This document shows, in pieces, positions 48,319-57,589 of a stretch of DNA of 64,000 nucleotides. Below the pieces are notes generated by a model. That model was given only the letters and a program-made list of their open reading frames with translations. It had not been told where the DNA came from and searched no databases. The stretch is from Mycobacterium montefiorense. Lineage in GTDB: Bacteria; Actinomycetota; Actinomycetes; Mycobacteriales; Mycobacteriaceae. The position numbers were made by a program, and so were the translations under genes. Each line of letters begins with the position of its first letter. The first letter of the stretch is position 1. Where the stretch lies: assembly GCF_003112775.1 (NCBI RefSeq), contig NZ_BFCH01000036.1, forward strand, positions 352,793-416,792. The letters are read 5' to 3'.

Positions 48319-48630
48319 GTGCCGGCGCCCGCGCGGGCTCGGGCGGCGCAAAGCCGCTTCGATCCTGATCGCGGTTGGCGATTGCACCCTCAGGTCGCGG
48401 TTCGACCGGAACCGTTTGGCGCGCTGCTCTATCACTTCGGCACCCGCAAGCTGTCTTTCCTGAAGAACCGCACCATCCTTGCGGTGGTGCGATCGCTGGC
48501 CGACCATCCCGACATCCGGTCGGCGCTACGCGCCCAGGGTGTCGACGACTCCGAGCAGGCGCCCTACTTGCACGCGTTGGGTGTGCTGGTCGATTCCCGC
48601 ATGCTGGTGCCCCAGGAGGATCACCAATGA
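48319..48630 (+). CDS. mftB: Mycofactocin peptide chaperone (RRE protein)
   Basis: A 103-residue PqqD-like RiPP recognition element that delivers MftA to MftC. The conserved part is FDPDRGWRLHPQVAVRPEPFGALLYHFGTRKLSFLKN (about residues 14-50), ending ALGVLVDSRMLVP. I chose GTG 48319, two bases after the mftA stop; the frame is open upstream within mftA, but that overlap would be unusual. Its stop overlaps the mftC start (ATGA). Confidence 0.93.
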   Translation: MPAPARARAAQSRFDPDRGWRLHPQVAVRPEPFGALLYHFGTRKLSFLKNRTILAVVRSLADHPDIRSALRAQGVDDSEQAPYLHALGVLVDSRMLVPQEDHQ

Positions 48631-49817
48631 CAACAGCGGCCGTACCACGGCTCATCGAGCAATTCGAACATGGGCTGGACGCGCCCATCTGCCTGACGTG
48701 GGAGCTCACGTACGCCTGCAACCTGGCCTGCGTGCACTGCCTTTCCTCCTCGGGTAAGCGCGACCCACGCGAGCTGTCCACCCGCCAGTGCATGGACATC
48801 ATCGACGAGCTGGAACGCATGCAGGTGTTCTACGTGAACATCGGTGGCGGGGAACCCACTGTGCGCCCGGACTTTTGGGAGCTAGTGGACTACGCCACCG
48901 AGCACCACGTCGGAGTGAAGTTCTCGACCAACGGGGTCCGCATCACACCGGAGGTCGCCGGGCGGCTGGCCGCCAGCGACTACGTCGATGTGCAAATCTC
49001 GCTGGACGGCGCGACCGCCGAGGTCAACGATGCCGTCCGGGGTCCCGGATCGTTCGCCATGGCGGTGCGCGCGCTGGAAAACCTGGCCGCGGCCGGATTC
49101 AAAGACGCCAAGATCTCCGTCGTGGTCACCCGGCACAACGTCGACCAGCTCGACGAATTCGCCGCTCTGGCAAGCCGTTACGGGGCGACGCTGCGGATCA
49201 CTCGATTGCGGCCCTCGGGGCGTGGCGCAGACGTCTGGGAAGACCTGCACCCGACTGCGGCGCAGCAGGTTCAGCTCTATGACTGGCTCGTCGCCAAGGG
49301 GGATGGGGTGCTCACCGGCGACTCCTTCTTTCATCTGGCCCCGCTCGGCTCCTCCGGAGCGCTGTCCGGCCTGAACATGTGCGGCGCCGGCCGCGTGGTG
49401 TGCTTGATCGACCCGGTCGGCGACGTGTATGCCTGCCCGTTTGCCATCCACGACCGCTTCCTGGCCGGAAATATCCTGTCCGACAGCGGCTTTGACAACG
49501 TCTGGAAGAACGCTCCACTATTCCGTGAGCTGCGCGAGCCGCAGTCGGCGGGCGCGTGTGGCAGTTGCGGGCACTACGACAGCTGCCGCGGCGGCTGCAT
49601 GGCGGCCAAGTTCTTTACCGGCCTGCCGATGGACGGGCCTGATCCCGAGTGCGTCCAGGGGCACAGCGCGTCGGTGCTGGCCCGTGACCGGGAGACGCCG
49701 CGCCCGCGCGCCGATCATTCACGCGGACAAAAGGTGCGCCAGCCGGTGCCGCTGACGCTGTCCGTGCGACCCCCGCAGCAACCACCGGCGCGGCTCTGCA
49801 ACGAAAGCCCGGTCTAG
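48627..49817 (+). CDS. mftC: Mycofactocin radical SAM maturase
   Basis: A 396-residue radical SAM/SPASM enzyme. The SAM-cluster motif CNLACVHC is at Cys31, Cys35 and Cys38. The SPASM auxiliary-cluster cysteines are in the C-terminal third (LNMCGAGRVVC, VYACPFA, CGSCGHYDSCRGGCMAAK, and a final DPECVQG). It decarboxylates the C-terminal Tyr of MftA and closes the Val-Tyr lactam using SAM. Coupled to mftB; mftD starts 2 bases after its stop. The last 40 residues are a basic, Pro-rich tail. Confidence 0.97.
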   Translation: MTTAAVPRLIEQFEHGLDAPICLTWELTYACNLACVHCLSSSGKRDPRELSTRQCMDIIDELERMQVFYVNIGGGEPTVRPDFWELVDYATEHHVGVKFSTNGVRITPEVAGRLAASDYVDVQISLDGATAEVNDAVRGPGSFAMAVRALENLAAAGFKDAKISVVVTRHNVDQLDEFAALASRYGATLRITRLRPSGRGADVWEDLHPTAAQQVQLYDWLVAKGDGVLTGDSFFHLAPLGSSGALSGLNMCGAGRVVCLIDPVGDVYACPFAIHDRFLAGNILSDSGFDNVWKNAPLFRELREPQSAGACGSCGHYDSCRGGCMAAKFFTGLPMDGPDPECVQGHSASVLARDRETPRPRADHSRGQKVRQPVPLTLSVRPPQQPPARLCNESPV

Positions 49818-49819
49818 CC

Positions 49820-51010
49820 ATGGCTGAGGAGTGGTTTGAAACCGTAGCGATCGCTCAGCAGCGCGCAAAGCGCCGGCTGCCGAAATCCGTTTATGCAGCA
49901 TTGGTTGCGGCCAGCGAAAAGGGAATTACCGTCTCCGACAACGTCGAAGCCTTCGGAGAGCTCGGTTTTGCGCCCCATGTCGTGGGCGCCCAGGAAAAGC
50001 GCGATTTGTCGACTACCGTTATGGGACAAGATATTTCCATGCCGGTCTTGATTTCGCCGACCGGCGTCCAGGCCGTCGACCCGGACGGCGAGGTCGCCGT
50101 CGCGCGGGCTGCTGCGGCGCGAGGAGCGGCGATGGGCTTGTCCTCGTTCGCCAGCAAGCCGATCGAGGAAGTCATCGCCGCAAACTCCAAGCTGTTCTTC
50201 CAGGTGTACTGGCTGGGCGGGCGCGAGGCGATCGCGCAGCGGGTGGAGCGGGCGCGGGCGGCCGGCGCGGTTGGTTTGATCGTCACCACCGACTGGTCTT
50301 TCTCGCACGGACGCGACTGGGGCAGCCCCAAGATTCCCGAAGAGATGAACCTGCGGACCATCCTGCGGTTGTCCCCGGAGGCGATCTTCAAGCCGCGGTG
50401 GTTGTGGAAGTTCGGCAAGACGCTGCGGCCACCGGACCTGCGGGTGCCGAACCAGGCTCGCCGCGGCGAGCTCGGCCCGCCCTTCTTTGCCGCCTACGGC
50501 GAGTGGATGGGCACGCCGCCGCCGACATGGGAAGACATTGCCTGGCTGCGAGAGCTCTGGGGCGGGCCATTCATGCTCAAGGGCGTCATGCGCGTCGACG
50601 ACGCGAAAAGGGCTGTAGATGCCGGTGTTTCGGCGATATCGGTGTCGAACCACGGTGGCAACAACCTGGACGGAACGCCCGCGTCGATTCGTGCGCTGCC
50701 CGCGGTGGTGGCGGCGGTGGGCGATCAGGTCGAAGTGTTGCTGGACGGCGGCATCCGGCGCGGTAGCGACGTCGTGAAGGCGGTGGCCTTGGGAGCACGG
50801 GCGGTGATGATCGGCCGTGCCTATCTGTGGGGCCTCGCCGCGAATGGTCAAGCCGGCGTCGAAAACGTGCTCGACGTCTTGCGCGGCGGTATCGACTCGG
50901 CGCTGATGGGTCTGGGGCACGCCTCGGTCCACGACTTGAGCCCGGACGACATTCTGGTGCCGGACGGCTTCACCCGGGCGCTCGGCGAGCCCCCGGTCGC
51001 GCCGGCGTAG
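49820..51010 (+). CDS. mftD: Mycofactocin FMN-dependent dehydrogenase
   Basis: A 396-residue enzyme of the FMN alpha-hydroxyacid dehydrogenase family, called LldD1 in older M. tuberculosis annotation. It has VLISPTGVQAVDPDGEVAVARAAAARG near residue 75. The catalytic His is in SNHGGNNLDG (His278), with GGIRRGSDVVKAVALGARAVMIGRAY near 310-335. In the pathway it oxidatively deaminates the dipeptide intermediate AHDP to pre-mycofactocin, the alpha-keto amide that does the redox work. After its stop, 257 bases separate it from mftE. Confidence 0.96.
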   Translation: MAEEWFETVAIAQQRAKRRLPKSVYAALVAASEKGITVSDNVEAFGELGFAPHVVGAQEKRDLSTTVMGQDISMPVLISPTGVQAVDPDGEVAVARAAAARGAAMGLSSFASKPIEEVIAANSKLFFQVYWLGGREAIAQRVERARAAGAVGLIVTTDWSFSHGRDWGSPKIPEEMNLRTILRLSPEAIFKPRWLWKFGKTLRPPDLRVPNQARRGELGPPFFAAYGEWMGTPPPTWEDIAWLRELWGGPFMLKGVMRVDDAKRAVDAGVSAISVSNHGGNNLDGTPASIRALPAVVAAVGDQVEVLLDGGIRRGSDVVKAVALGARAVMIGRAYLWGLAANGQAGVENVLDVLRGGIDSALMGLGHASVHDLSPDDILVPDGFTRALGEPPVAPA

Positions 51011-51267
51011 CCAGGCGGTCGCGCGGCGACGCCCGAGATAATTTGGGGCATATCGGGCGGCTTTACCGAATATAAGGCGGGAGCCACGACTGATCTCGTC
51101 GCCGAGCCGCAGAATTCGTGCGGATATGAGATTGCCAGCGAAAATCGACGTGTGCGAAAATTGTGATACGCGCGTGGCAACCGTGACGGACGAGCCGAAT
51201 TTAGGCGTCTCGATGAACAGCCCAGAAAAAAAATAACTTTGAAGGCACAACAATTGGTGCACGCCAG

Positions 51268-51999
51268 GTGAATTCGGCCTACCATCACCGAGTGCCCGTA
51301 CTCGGCGAATTAGGAGCTGCGACGTCGAGCGAGCTATTTCCCACCTCGCCGTCGGTAATGGTCCCGCTGGGGTCGACCGAGCAACATGGTCCGCACCTAC
51401 CGTTGGACACCGATACCCGGATCGCGACCGCGGTTGCCCGGGGGGCCAGGGCTAGCCTCGAGCAGGCATGGTTGGTCGCGCCGGCCATCGCCTACGGCGC
51501 CAGCGGGGAGCACCAGAGTTTCCCCGGCACCATCTCCATCGGCACCGATGCCCTGACGCTGCTGCTGGTCGAGTACGGCAGGTCGGCCGCCTGCTGGGCC
51601 CAGCGCCTGGTCTTCATCAACGGCCACGGCGGCAACGCGGAGGCGTTGCATCGCGCCGTGACCACACTTCGTGACGAAGGTCGTGACGTCGCCTGGTGCC
51701 CCTGCGCCGCCGCTGGCGCCGACGCCCATGCCGGCCATACCGAAACATCGGTGTTGCTGCATATCTCGCCGTCCGATGTATTGACCGACCGGTGGCTCGC
51801 CGGGAATCGGGCGCCGTTGCCCGAGTTACTCCCGGCGATGCGCACCGGCGGAGTCGCGGCGGTCAGCCCCGCAGGAGTATTAGGAGACCCGACCACCGCC
51901 ACCGCGGCCGAGGGCAAGCGAATTTTCTCCGAGATGGTCGACGGCTGCGTGCGCCGGATCGTGCACTGGTCGGCCGGCCCCGACGGGATGCTTACATGA
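51268..51999 (+). CDS. mftE: Mycofactocin creatininase-family peptidase
   Basis: A 243-residue metal-dependent amidohydrolase that cuts the modified MftA to release the Val-Tyr-derived head. Metal motifs are LGSTEQHGPHLPLDTDT (about residues 32-48), FINGHGGNAEALH near 114, and HAGHTETSVLLH near 155. GTG 51268 gives MNSAYHHRVPVLGEL, which matches mycobacterial homologues; a later GTG at 51292 is weaker. The stop overlaps the mftF start (ATGA). The 257-base gap upstream suggests that mftEFG may have a second promoter. Confidence 0.94.
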   Translation: MNSAYHHRVPVLGELGAATSSELFPTSPSVMVPLGSTEQHGPHLPLDTDTRIATAVARGARASLEQAWLVAPAIAYGASGEHQSFPGTISIGTDALTLLLVEYGRSAACWAQRLVFINGHGGNAEALHRAVTTLRDEGRDVAWCPCAAAGADAHAGHTETSVLLHISPSDVLTDRWLAGNRAPLPELLPAMRTGGVAAVSPAGVLGDPTTATAAEGKRIFSEMVDGCVRRIVHWSAGPDGMLT

Positions 52000-53408
52000 G
52001 TCAGCCTCGACTGCCGGACGGGTTCGCCGTTCAGGTCGATCGCCGCGTGCGGGTGCTCGGCGACGGCTCAGCGTTGCTCGGCGGCTCACCGACCCGTCTG
52101 CTCAAGCTGGCTCCCGCCGCCCAGGACATGCTCTCGGATGGCCGGCTGAAGGTTCGCGACGACGTCAGCGCCCAGCTGGCCCGTACCCTACTGGACGCCA
52201 CCGTCGCGCATCCGCGGCCTGCCGGCGGACCGTCGCACCGCGATGTAACCGTCGTAATCCCGGTGCGGGACAACGTTTCCGGTGTGCGCCGCCTGCTGAA
52301 CTCGCTGCGCGGCCTGCGGGTGATCGTGGTGGACGACGGTTCGTTGTCGCCGATCGAGGCGGCAGACTTCGCCGGCACGCACGGTGACATCGAGGTGTTG
52401 CACCACCCCCGCAGCAAGGGTCCGGCGGCGGCGCGCAACACCGGGCTGGCGGCGTGCACCACCGACTTCGTCGCGTTCATGGACTCCGACGTGTCGCCGC
52501 GCCGCGGCTGGCTGGAAGCCCTGCTCGGTCACTTCTGCGACCCCACCGTCGCCCTGGTGGCACCGCGCATCGTGGGTCTGGCACACAGCGAGAACGTGGT
52601 AGCCCGGTACGAAGCGGTGCACTCCTCACTGGACCTCGGGCAGCGCGAAGCGCCGGTGTTGCCGCACAGCACAGTGTCCTACGTACCCAGCGCGGCGATC
52701 ATCTGCCGCCGCTCGGCCATCAGCGAGGTCGGCGGGTTCGACGAGACCATGCAGTCCGGCGAGGACGTCGATCTGTGCTGGCGGCTCATCGAGACGGGTG
52801 CCCGGCTGCGCTACGAGCCGATTGCTCTGGTCGCGCACGATCACCGCACACAATTGCGGGATTGGCTCGCGCGCAAGGCCTTCTACGGTGGTTCGGCGGC
52901 GCCGCTGTCGGTGCGCCACCCCGACAAGACCGCCCCGGTGGTTATCTCGGGCTGGGCGCTGATGGCCTGGATACTGATGGCGCTCGGGACAAGCTTGTCG
53001 CAGGTGGCCTCGATCGTGATCGCGATCTTCACCGGTCGGCGGATCGCCAGAGCCATGCGCAGCGCCGAGACCTCGTTGGCCGATGTCGTGGTAATTGCGG
53101 CCCGGGGTCTATGGTCGGCGGCGCTGCAGCTGGCATCGGCCATCTGCCGGCACTACTGGCCCGTGGCGCTGCTCGCGGCCATCGTGTCGCGGCATTGCAG
53201 ACACGTCGTGGTGGTCGCGGCCGTGATGGACGGGGTCGTCGACTGGCTGCGCCGCCGGGACGCCACCGGTGACGAAGCCGAGCCGATCGGGCTGCTGACC
53301 TATCTATTGCTCAAACGCGTCGACGACTTGGCCTACGGCCTCGGGCTGTGGTGGGGCGTGGTGCGCGAACGCAACCTGCGCGCGCTCAAGCCGCAAATCC
53401 GGAGCTAG
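51996..53408 (+). CDS. mftF: Mycofactocin GT2 glycosyltransferase
   Basis: A 470-residue family 2 glycosyltransferase that adds beta-1,4-glucose chains to the cofactor. The GT-A motifs are VTVVIPVRDNVSGVRRLL (residue 84 on), VVDDGS (about 111), SKGPAAARNTGLA (about 141), and the DxD in FMDSDVSPRRGW. Hydrophobic segments in about residues 310-400 suggest membrane association. The C-terminal KRVDDLAYGLGLWWGVVRER also appears in the relic at 57.6-57.7 kb. It is coupled to mftE. Confidence 0.96.
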   Translation: MSQPRLPDGFAVQVDRRVRVLGDGSALLGGSPTRLLKLAPAAQDMLSDGRLKVRDDVSAQLARTLLDATVAHPRPAGGPSHRDVTVVIPVRDNVSGVRRLLNSLRGLRVIVVDDGSLSPIEAADFAGTHGDIEVLHHPRSKGPAAARNTGLAACTTDFVAFMDSDVSPRRGWLEALLGHFCDPTVALVAPRIVGLAHSENVVARYEAVHSSLDLGQREAPVLPHSTVSYVPSAAIICRRSAISEVGGFDETMQSGEDVDLCWRLIETGARLRYEPIALVAHDHRTQLRDWLARKAFYGGSAAPLSVRHPDKTAPVVISGWALMAWILMALGTSLSQVASIVIAIFTGRRIARAMRSAETSLADVVVIAARGLWSAALQLASAICRHYWPVALLAAIVSRHCRHVVVVAAVMDGVVDWLRRRDATGDEAEPIGLLTYLLLKRVDDLAYGLGLWWGVVRERNLRALKPQIRS

Positions 53409-53416
53409 CCGTCGCC

Positions 53417-54850
53417 TTGATCACCACGCACAGCGATGTGCTGATCGTCGGCGCCGGAAGTGCTGGATCGGTTGTTGCCGAACGCCTTTCCGCCGATCCT
53501 GGTTGCTCTGTGACCGTACTCGAGGCGGGCCCGGCACTCGCCGACCCAGTGCTGCTGGCGCAAACCACCAATGGGCTGCAGCTGCCAATCGGAGCCGGCA
53601 GCCCGCTGGTGCAGCGCTACCGGGCCCGCATCACCGAGCTGCCGATTCGCGAGCTTCCGATCGTGCGGGGGGCGACGGTCGGTGGTTCGGGGGCGATCAA
53701 TGGCGGATATTTCTGTCGTGGCTTGCCATGCGATTTTGATCGGGCCGCGCTACCGGGCTGGGCATGGTCCGACGTGATCGACCATTTCCGGGCGATCGAG
53801 ACTGACCTTGATTTCGACGGCCCCGTACACGGTGATAGTGGTCCGATTCGCATTCGCCGTACGCACGAAATGACAGGTACCACTGAACGTTTCATCGCCG
53901 CAGCGCAGGATGCAGGGTTTTCCTGGGTCGCCGATCTCAACGATTGCGGCCCTGAGTTGGTACCGGGTGTTGGCGCGGTGCCGCTCAACATTGTCGACGG
54001 GGTGCGGATCGGATCCGGCGCTGGATATTTGCTGCCGGCCCTAAGCCGATCCAACCTGACCCTACTGTCGCAGACTCGCGCCGTGGGGTTGCGGTTTGAC
54101 GGCACCGCCGCTGTGGGTGTCGACGCGGTGGGTTCGGGCGGTCCGACGACGCTTACTGCTGATCGAATCGTGTTGTGCGCCGGTGCTATTCAGTCGGCTC
54201 ATCTGCTGATGCTGTCCGGCGTCGGCGATGAGCCGATGTTGCGGGGCGTTGGCGTGCCGGTGGTGGCTCCGCTTCCGGTGGGAATGAACTGCTGCGATCA
54301 CCCCGAATGGGTGTTGCCCACCGACTGGAAGGTGGCCACCGGCCGGCCCGTGCTGGAGGTGGTGCTCAACGCCGCCGACGATATCGAGATCAGACCGTAT
54401 ACCGGCGGCTTCGTCGCGATGACCGGCGACGGCACCGCGGGTCATCCAGACTGGCCGCACATCGGGGTGGCGCTGATGCAACCGCGGACCCGCGGGCGCA
54501 TCTCGCTCGTATCCGCGGATCCGGCCGTGCCTCCGCAGATCGAGCACCGCTACGACAGCGAGCCCCAGGACGTCGCGGCCCTGCGGCGCGGTACCGAGCT
54601 GGCCCGTGAACTTGCCAGTGCAGCAACGTATGTCGGGCCTCCCGTATGGGCGACATCGCAGCACCTGTGCGCCAGTGCCCCGATGGGTTCCGAAGGTGAC
54701 CCGCACGCGGTCGTCGACCCAACATGTCGCGTGCGCGGGATCGAGAACCTCTGGGTGATCGACGGATCCATCCTGCCCGCCATCACCAGCCGTGGACCGC
54801 ACGCGACCATCGTAATGCTCGGGCACCGCGCGTCGGAATTCGTTCGGTGA
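53417..54850 (+). CDS. mftG: Mycofactocin GMC-family dehydrogenase
   Basis: A 477-residue FAD enzyme of the glucose-methanol-choline family. The FAD-binding start is VLIVGAGSAGSVVAERLSAD (residues 8-27), with GATVGGSGAINGGYFCRGLP near 85 and the GMC C-terminus DPTCRVRGIENLWVIDGSI followed by LPAITSRGPHATI. In mycobacteria MftG passes electrons from reduced mycofactocin to the respiratory chain during growth on alcohols. The start TTG 53417, 8 bases after the mftF stop, gives MITTHSDVLIVG; no ATG or GTG precedes the domain between the genes. Confidence 0.94.
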   Translation: MITTHSDVLIVGAGSAGSVVAERLSADPGCSVTVLEAGPALADPVLLAQTTNGLQLPIGAGSPLVQRYRARITELPIRELPIVRGATVGGSGAINGGYFCRGLPCDFDRAALPGWAWSDVIDHFRAIETDLDFDGPVHGDSGPIRIRRTHEMTGTTERFIAAAQDAGFSWVADLNDCGPELVPGVGAVPLNIVDGVRIGSGAGYLLPALSRSNLTLLSQTRAVGLRFDGTAAVGVDAVGSGGPTTLTADRIVLCAGAIQSAHLLMLSGVGDEPMLRGVGVPVVAPLPVGMNCCDHPEWVLPTDWKVATGRPVLEVVLNAADDIEIRPYTGGFVAMTGDGTAGHPDWPHIGVALMQPRTRGRISLVSADPAVPPQIEHRYDSEPQDVAALRRGTELARELASAATYVGPPVWATSQHLCASAPMGSEGDPHAVVDPTCRVRGIENLWVIDGSILPAITSRGPHATIVMLGHRASEFVR

Positions 54851-54901
54851 GTGGCCTTTCGGCGTGCATGCCTTCGATGGCTCTGACTGACCTCACCCGG
54901 A

Positions 54902-56197
54902 CTAGTGCTGATGGGATCTAGTCATCGAGGACCCGCGCGCGAGATCTTCCAATAGATCGGCGGCAGTCACAACGCTCGCGACGGATTTAGTCATCTGGGC
55001 GGCGATCTCGCGAGCCCGGGTCGCGTATTCCGGGGCGAGGATGGTACGGAGATCCGCAACTAGCGTCGTCTGGCTCATGCGCGACAAACGCCGCGCAGTA
55101 CCCACTTTGAGCCGTGTGACCTGAGCTCCCCACATCGTTTGGTCAATGTCCGTGGAAAGGATCAGGATGGGCACTCCGGCACGCAAGCTCGCCGCCGTGG
55201 TGCCGGTGCCACCGTGGTGCACGACTGCGCGACAGGAAGAAAAGGCGGCCGCGAAATTCATCGTGCCGACCACTTTCACATGGTCCGCGTGGGAGACATT
55301 GCCGAAGTCGGTCGCGGCAGAGCAAATGAGTGCCCGCTCGCCCAACTGCGCGCAGGCCGCGCTGATCGCGGCGAACGTGTCAGCCGGAGACTTGGCCGGA
55401 ATGCTGCCAAAGCCGAAGAAAATCGGCGGTGATCCCGCAGCAATCCACGACATGACTTCCTCATCGGCGTCAGTCGCCAACTCCATTGTTAGAGCACCGA
55501 TAAACGGCCGTTGCCCATTCCATTTCGCCCATTCGGCAGCCAGTCCGGGAAAGCACACCTCGTCGTAAGCCTGGATTTCCAACGATCCACGTTCGGCAAT
55601 CCTGCGTGACGGCCGCCCGGTGGCCTTACCCAGGCCCAATCTGCGGCGCTGTGAGTTCTGAAGCTTCTTCCCTAGGCGCCAAGCCATCCACTCGTACATT
55701 CTCATTGCGGCACGGCCCAACCCCGCCGGCAGGACCGAAATGAGTTGACCATTTGGCCGTAATGGAAAGAGATGCAGTGTCGCCAAGGGAATGTCGTAGT
55801 ACTCCGTGACGTTGACAGCGGCTTGTTCAAAATTCACACCAGTGACGAGCAGATCCGCGTCCGCCGTCAACGACGCTATCGTGGCGCAGATATCCTCCCA
55901 GCGCTGGAGAGCGGGCTCCTCAATCTCACGCCGCAACCTGATCAGACGTCGGATTCTCCAGAGGCTGCCGAAGAAATTGGTCCAGAAGTCGCGGTGCGCG
56001 TCCAAAATCGACTGCACATCCGGCCCGAAAGCGACCGCGGCGGGCACAGCGGCCTCGGCGAACTCAACCAAGTCGGGCGGGACGGCCATGCTGACGTCGT
56101 GCCCGCGACGAATGAGCTCACGGCCGATAGCGACACATGGCTCGATATCGCCACGACTTCCGTAGCTTGCCAGCACAAATTTCATCATGGATCCCAT
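54902..56197 (-). CDS. GT1 glycosyltransferase, GPL/MGT type
   Basis: A 431-residue UDP-glycosyltransferase-like enzyme. It starts like the glycopeptidolipid rhamnosyl- and other glycosyltransferases of mycobacteria (MKFVLASYGSRGDIEPCVAIGRELIRRGHDV). It also carries IFFGFGSIPAKSP near residue 265, the donor-site HHGGTGTTAASLRAGVPILIL near 345 and DQTMWGAQVTRLKVG. ATGs at 56197, 56188 and 56185 are all possible starts. With Gap, MbtH and an NRPS close by, glycosylation of a lipopeptide is the best guess. Confidence 0.88.
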   Translation of the reverse strand: MGSMMKFVLASYGSRGDIEPCVAIGRELIRRGHDVSMAVPPDLVEFAEAAVPAAVAFGPDVQSILDAHRDFWTNFFGSLWRIRRLIRLRREIEEPALQRWEDICATIASLTADADLLVTGVNFEQAAVNVTEYYDIPLATLHLFPLRPNGQLISVLPAGLGRAAMRMYEWMAWRLGKKLQNSQRRRLGLGKATGRPSRRIAERGSLEIQAYDEVCFPGLAAEWAKWNGQRPFIGALTMELATDADEEVMSWIAAGSPPIFFGFGSIPAKSPADTFAAISAACAQLGERALICSAATDFGNVSHADHVKVVGTMNFAAAFSSCRAVVHHGGTGTTAASLRAGVPILILSTDIDQTMWGAQVTRLKVGTARRLSRMSQTTLVADLRTILAPEYATRAREIAAQMTKSVASVVTAADLLEDLARGSSMTRSHQH

Positions 56198-56199
56198 GT

Positions 56200-56232
56200 C
56201 TTCAATTCGCGTATGCGTTCTATGAATTGAAG
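56200..56232. repeat. Perfect 9-base inverted repeat upstream of the glycosyltransferase
   Basis: CTTCAATTC (56200-56208) and GAATTGAAG (56224-56232) are exact complements around a 15-base spacer. It lies immediately before the leftward glycosyltransferase start. It could be an operator or a 5-prime hairpin in the mRNA. The 365 bases from here to the Gap-like gene hold no convincing gene. Confidence 0.6.
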
Positions 56233-56597
56233 CGGAGCCTAGCGTCCCGACCCAGCGGCCCGTGGCTCAGCCCGATACCGCGGCGCCAAGCGCTACCTCG
56301 TCGCACGGCCGCAAGACTGCCGATAGGCGCTATAGGCATCGACGACTCCATTCGGCGCTGCTGCAACCCCGGGTCCCAATCCTCACCTCGCGTGCGCTGA
56401 GCACCGAAGATCGAATGAAGAACTCCCGCCTTCCCGCTCATCACGCCGGACTTTCCCGCGCAAATCGTGCTAACCCCAAGGTGTTTCGACAGTGTCAGGA
56501 AATCCGTCCATGGCCGTCCGAGACAGCACTACGGATGACCGTCATCCCAAAGAGCCGCCAGCAAAGTGATGAAGCCAGTAGGGTACTGTTTCCGGCC

Positions 56598-57401
56598 ATG
56601 TGGGGGTCGGTGCTGTTGCTGACGCTTCTGGCTGCGCTCGATCCGGTGCGTCTTGGCATCACGCTTCTCTTGATCTCCCGGCCACGGCCAGTGCAGAACC
56701 TACTCGTCTACGGGATGGGCGGCCTGACAGCGTGTATTCCGACAATCGTGATTCCACTGACGTTGCTTCAGGTCACACACACGTTTAGTTCGCATTCCCA
56801 TGATTGGGCCAACCCCGCCAGCGGTTCCGGCGTCCATTACATTCAAATCGGCATCGCTGCTCTGATGTTATCCATTGCTCTGGTGCTGGCCGTGCGCTTG
56901 CGGACGCGCCCACGTCAGCAAGCGCCGCAGCCGACACCTGATGGTCATATGCCAGCGCTACTCGTGGATTCGACTACACCGAACCCGATCTCGCGACCGA
57001 AGGACCAAGACCGGGATCCGGCGACCGAAGGCGGATCTACAATTCTGCGACTGCGCGGGCGTGCCCAGAATGCGTGGGCAAACGGATCCGTGTGGGTCGC
57101 GTACCTGGTCGGTTTGTTTACCGGGGGCCCGCCCCTCGACAGCCTCCCATTCATACTCGCGGTCGTCGCGGCCTCGGGAGCTGCAATCGGCACCATGGCC
57201 AGCGCTCTCGTGGTTTTCGTTGTCGGCATGTTTGCGGTTGTCGAGATCGTCTTTATCAGTCATTTGGCGGCCCCAGCGAAAACCCAAGCGGTACTGCAGT
57301 TGTTGCACGACTGGGCGCTGGCGCACCGTCAGCACGTCGTGGTAGCCACCTTCACCTTGCTCGGGGTCTCGCTGGCGATCAGGGGTTTTGCCATCTTCTG
57401 A
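56598..57401 (+). CDS. Gap-like (GPL addressing protein/Sap family) membrane protein
   Basis: A 267-residue integral membrane protein with about six hydrophobic segments: residues 3-25, 30-55, 80-105, 170-190, 200-220 and 245-267. The pattern MWGSVLLLTLLAALDPVRLG, then LLLISRPRPVQNLLVYGMGG and a central cytosolic loop with VDSTTPNPIS, is that of Gap. In GPL-producing mycobacteria Gap is needed to bring glycopeptidolipids to the cell surface. I chose ATG 56598 because homologues start there; ATG 56535 would add 21 polar residues. Its presence near an NRPS and a glycosyltransferase supports a GPL-type locus. Confidence 0.85.
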   Translation: MWGSVLLLTLLAALDPVRLGITLLLISRPRPVQNLLVYGMGGLTACIPTIVIPLTLLQVTHTFSSHSHDWANPASGSGVHYIQIGIAALMLSIALVLAVRLRTRPRQQAPQPTPDGHMPALLVDSTTPNPISRPKDQDRDPATEGGSTILRLRGRAQNAWANGSVWVAYLVGLFTGGPPLDSLPFILAVVAASGAAIGTMASALVVFVVGMFAVVEIVFISHLAAPAKTQAVLQLLHDWALAHRQHVVVATFTLLGVSLAIRGFAIF

Positions 57402-57589
57402 GCGGGCAGGGCGGCGTCTTAACGACGCTCGAACATGACGGCACCGCCGGCGGTCCCTTCACCGGTCAGTGCCTTCGGCGGCACCCACCCATTCCCCGAA
57501 GCACGCCTGGGCGAACAACATTCAGATCGTCAATTCACTCGCATTCGACACACTGTGAAGCAGCGACCAAAGTTTGCATGGCAGGGGCT

